Origin: SIG714 sp964638675
GTDB taxonomy: Bacteria > Bacillota > Clostridia > Oscillospirales > CAG-272
DNA: 64,000 nucleotides
Direction of reading: 5' to 3'
Assembly: GCA_964638675.1 (NCBI GenBank)
Contig: CAZXAU010000013.1
Coordinates: forward strand, 1-64,000
Shown: positions 61,654-64,000 of the stretch, in pieces
Numbering within the stretch: position 1 is the first letter of the stretch
How the letters are laid out: each line of letters opens with the position of its first letter
Notes under the pieces: generated by a model
Seen by the model: the letters and a program-made list of their open reading frames with translations, nothing else
Told to the model about the DNA's origin: nothing
The model's database searches: none
Made by a program: the position numbers and the translations under genes

Positions 61654-62355
61654 CTACGAATTCAGGGTGAATTGCCGTTTAGCTTCTACATAATCGTTTC
61701 GGGAGATGGGAACACGTGATTTATCTTCCATAATGAATTCATAACGAACTATTGAATGAACTTTTCTGAGATTTACGGTAAAGCATCGGTGACACCTATG
61801 AAATCCGGCCGGTAATTTATCACTGGCGGTAGTGAAATTCTCCTCGGTGGACGATATGGCTCTTCCGTCGTCGAGTGCGTATATGACTGTATGCCCCTGA
61901 GATTTAAGATACAGAATAGAGTCTACGGGAATGGCAATTTTTTCTCCACCATCATTTTTGATCAGAATAGATGCCGAGAAATCGTGGCTGGAGGTAAACT
62001 TTTTAATTGCACCGATGAATTTTTCCGAATTGATCGGCTTTGTAATATAAGTAAGAGGAAATACGTCAAATGCCTCGAGTGCAAATTCTTTGTTGGTTGT
62101 AACAAAAATAATTTCGGCTGAGCTGTTTTTTGCACGAATGCGTTTTGCAAGCTCAATACCGGTCATATCAGGCATAATGATGTCCAGGATAATAAGATCA
62201 AATTTAATTCCGAGTGAATCATTCAGCAATGTCTGAGGTTTAATGTATTTTCTGATAGAACATGGAAGATACATGCTCTTAAAAATGCCTGCCGTCATAT
62301 TTGCGATATTGTCGAGGTATTCACGATTGTCGTCACATATTGCAACATATACCAT
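61654..62355 (-). CDS. LytTR-type response regulator (AgrA-like)
   Basis: The 233-residue protein has a receiver domain with Asp8/Asp9, phospho-acceptor Asp58 (LIILDIIMPDMTG) and Lys in TKPI, and a C-terminal LytTR DNA-binding domain (about 130-233, FHRCHRCFTVNLRKV). Such regulators bind direct repeats spaced by about 12 bases. It is upstream of and paired with the histidine kinase. The surface-protein gene lies upstream with a hairpin between. Confidence 0.93.
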   Translation of the reverse strand: MVYVAICDDNREYLDNIANMTAGIFKSMYLPCSIRKYIKPQTLLNDSLGIKFDLIILDIIMPDMTGIELAKRIRAKNSSAEIIFVTTNKEFALEAFDVFPLTYITKPINSEKFIGAIKKFTSSHDFSASILIKNDGGEKIAIPVDSILYLKSQGHTVIYALDDGRAISSTEENFTTASDKLPAGFHRCHRCFTVNLRKVHSIVRYEFIMEDKSRVPISRNDYVEAKRQFTLNS

Positions 62356-62502
62356 TTTTATTTATACCTTTCATGATAACAAAGTAGATTTGATTTGTGT
62401 TAAGTAGGGCATGAGCGGCGGTCATTACAAATGCTGAATCGCAAATTCCCCTGCTTTTCAAAGTGTGAAAGTCTTTTATTTATTGTTTTTTTAATTTAAA
62501 GG

Positions 62503-62540
62503 CTTGCGGTACCGTAGGATTGCTCCCGAGGTACCGCAAG
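62503..62540. terminator. Hairpin after the surface-protein gene
   Basis: CTTGCGGTACC pairs perfectly with GGTACCGCAAG. On the minus strand CCTTTAAATTAAAAAA follows, so the T tract is weak. It lies 47 bases beyond the surface-protein stop. Confidence 0.6.
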
Positions 62541-62586
62541 AAAATAACTTATCAATTGTTATCCGGTTGTATTCCGGTTTAATCGG

Positions 62587-64000
62587 TCATTTGGATTTTT
62601 TCTTTTTCACTATGATCGTTGCAGATACAGCACACACTGCGATGAGGACAACGGCGATCACAACGATAATAATTACAGTGGGATCATTTTTATCGTTACC
62701 GACATCATCAGTGGGGGTGGGAGTGGTCTGAAGATCATCCCCATGAAGCTTGTTATATGCATCCTGAGCCCTGTTTTTAGCAGTGCGAACTTTTTCAATC
62801 TTTTCTTCAAGTATCGATAAGCTGTAGGTCATGTCGGACGAAATTATAGTATTTGCTTCTGCGAGTGCTTCATCCAATTTTTTAAGAGTGCTTTCGCTGA
62901 TGCCTTCGCGGTCAAATTTATTTGCAAATTCTACAAATTCACGAAGCTCATTCATTATCAATGCAGCCTTTTCAGTCTCTTCTTCGGATGTGTAGTTTAC
63001 CGAACCGATAACGATCGTATCTATTACTGTACCGTTGGATTTGGTGAGATAAATTCTGCATCCGGTAGTCAAGGTGTCTGTTTCTGAAAGAGTGTTTCCG
63101 GCATAATTGGTAACCGAAATTTTATACTTGCTCGGATAAACGAGTGCTCCTGAAATTTCCTTTACGGTTGAGTTACTGCTCACTCCGCTGAGCACACTGT
63201 CATACCGGGTCAAACCGGAATCGGAATTAATATCGAGTTTGACAAGCTCTGTAAAAGCTATGGGCGTGGTGTAATTTGCGCGGTGATTGAAGGAAATATA
63301 GTTGAAAATATTTTTCAGACCGCGTGATTTTTCGTTGCCTGTTGCGGGGTTTGCTACAGACGAATAATTTTTATCATTATTGATGAAATCAATTGCGTTG
63401 CGGAGATGGCTTGTGCCGGGATATGTCTGATCGGAAGATTTCTGACCCGCCGCCATGCGTTTGTCTATGCCTTCGAGGAATTTCGACCATGACTGATAAT
63501 AGTAATCATAAACGAGTCCGTTGTAAAGACGGTTTGCATAGTCGATGAGATTTCCCGATGTAAGCCATGAAGAAATGAGTCCTTTTGCATTGAAGGTCAT
63601 GTTGTCATAATCATAATCGTCATAAGTGCCGGTGCGATCGTCGTCGATCCAGCTGTACGCTCTGCCGATCCATTTTCCGACCAGTTGATTTTCTGAATAT
63701 GATGAGATTTCGTTGATGAGGAGCAGACAGTCAAGGAATTTATCCGAAGCCATTTTATATTTATTGTAATTTGATGCGGATGAAGTGAGTGTACGCATGG
63801 TGATAAGATAACTTGACGCCATGTTTGCCAAATATGTCTGCATTAAATCTACAATATCGTAAATATAGCCTTCGCTGTCGCTGAATTCATCAAAGACGCT
63901 CATGAAGTTTTTCAAATTGGCTTCGAACTTGATGTTGTCGATCGCGGCGATATAGTAACCGCCCTGATAGTCAAACTTGGGTATGGTACCGATGACGGTG
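62587..64000 (-). CDS. C-terminal part of a membrane-anchored surface protein (partial)
   Basis: The minus-strand frame is open to the right edge, so the gene starts beyond base 64000; the TTG/ATG codons near 63915 are internal (upstream residues include TVIGTIPKFDYQGGYY). At least 470 residues are present. A mostly helical region (about 1-180 of the visible part) is followed by beta-rich segments, a Thr/Pro linker (TTPTPTDD) and a single C-terminal transmembrane helix ending KKKKSK. The architecture is that of extracellular enzymes or binding proteins anchored to the membrane. The N-terminal domain is not visible, so function cannot be assigned. Confidence 0.75.
   Translation of the reverse strand, partial: TVIGTIPKFDYQGGYYIAAIDNIKFEANLKNFMSVFDEFSDSEGYIYDIVDLMQTYLANMASSYLITMRTLTSSASNYNKYKMASDKFLDCLLLINEISSYSENQLVGKWIGRAYSWIDDDRTGTYDDYDYDNMTFNAKGLISSWLTSGNLIDYANRLYNGLVYDYYYQSWSKFLEGIDKRMAAGQKSSDQTYPGTSHLRNAIDFINNDKNYSSVANPATGNEKSRGLKNIFNYISFNHRANYTTPIAFTELVKLDINSDSGLTRYDSVLSGVSSNSTVKEISGALVYPSKYKISVTNYAGNTLSETDTLTTGCRIYLTKSNGTVIDTIVIGSVNYTSEEETEKAALIMNELREFVEFANKFDREGISESTLKKLDEALAEANTIISSDMTYSLSILEEKIEKVRTAKNRAQDAYNKLHGDDLQTTPTPTDDVGNDKNDPTVIIIVVIAVVLIAVCAVSATIIVKKKKSK

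Noticed and set aside
63915..64000. Start of the surface-protein gene at TTG/ATG near 63915
   Set aside because: The frame is open and protein-like up to the window edge, so these are internal codons and the gene is truncated by the window.

Overview
The window comes from a low-to-moderate GC Firmicute, most likely a class Clostridia organism near the Oscillospiraceae (inference). The signs are the block dnaA-dnaN-recF-remB-gyrB-gyrA with rpmH-rnpA-yidD-yidC-jag on the other side, Gram-positive lipoprotein signals, SpoVT, an AgrC/LytTR-type two-component pair and a clostridial-type parS palindrome. No CRISPR array, rRNA operon, transposase or prophage is visible.

Layout. 0-10 kb: tRNA-Leu(CAA), a nucleotidyltransferase-fold protein, a small lipoprotein, then gyrA, gyrB, remB, recF and dnaN, all on the minus strand. 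10.0-10.3 kb: the dnaN-dnaA intergenic region is a well-formed oriC with three DnaA boxes and a DnaA-trio element with its own DnaA box beside AT-rich DNA. 10.3-16 kb: dnaA leftwards; rpmH, rnpA, yidD, yidC and jag rightwards. The usual mnmE-mnmG-rsmG genes after jag are absent, and a lone methyltransferase sits there in AT-rich DNA. 17-19.2 kb: parA, two parS-like palindromes and a divergent ParB/Noc-like gene. 19-31 kb: ATP-grasp plus DegT aminotransferase pair, hslO, dut, mnmA, tadA, trpS, HAD phosphatases and two uncharacterised clostridial genes. 31-45 kb: LexA-like repressor, a heterodimeric ABC exporter, an NlpC/P60-like lipoprotein, a phosphatase-fold protein that has lost its metal ligands, the tdh-kbl threonine-degradation operon, a MATE exporter and a flavoprotein. 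45-59 kb: rsmI, a TrmN6-type methyltransferase, a YbaK-type deacylase, ferredoxin, two PII-like proteins with a DUF1538 membrane protein, mutS2, a flippase, tpiA and pgk. 59-64 kb: spoVT, a GHKL histidine kinase/LytTR regulator pair and the C-terminal part of an anchored surface protein that runs off the right edge.

Three families of non-coding interspersed repeats stand out. Family A (about 170-190 bp, six copies) carries perfect hairpins and usually ends just 5' of a ribosome-binding site. Family B (about 110-150 bp, two copies) fills the gap between two cotranscribed genes and ends on the downstream start codon. Family C (about 285 bp, two copies) has a constant hairpin tip on a stem whose sequence differs completely between copies while pairing is kept. 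These repeats, the compact PII-PII-DUF1538 locus, and the long run of genes facing the expected replication fork are the least explained parts of the window. All family names, starts and promoters were assigned by reading the sequence; no database search was run.
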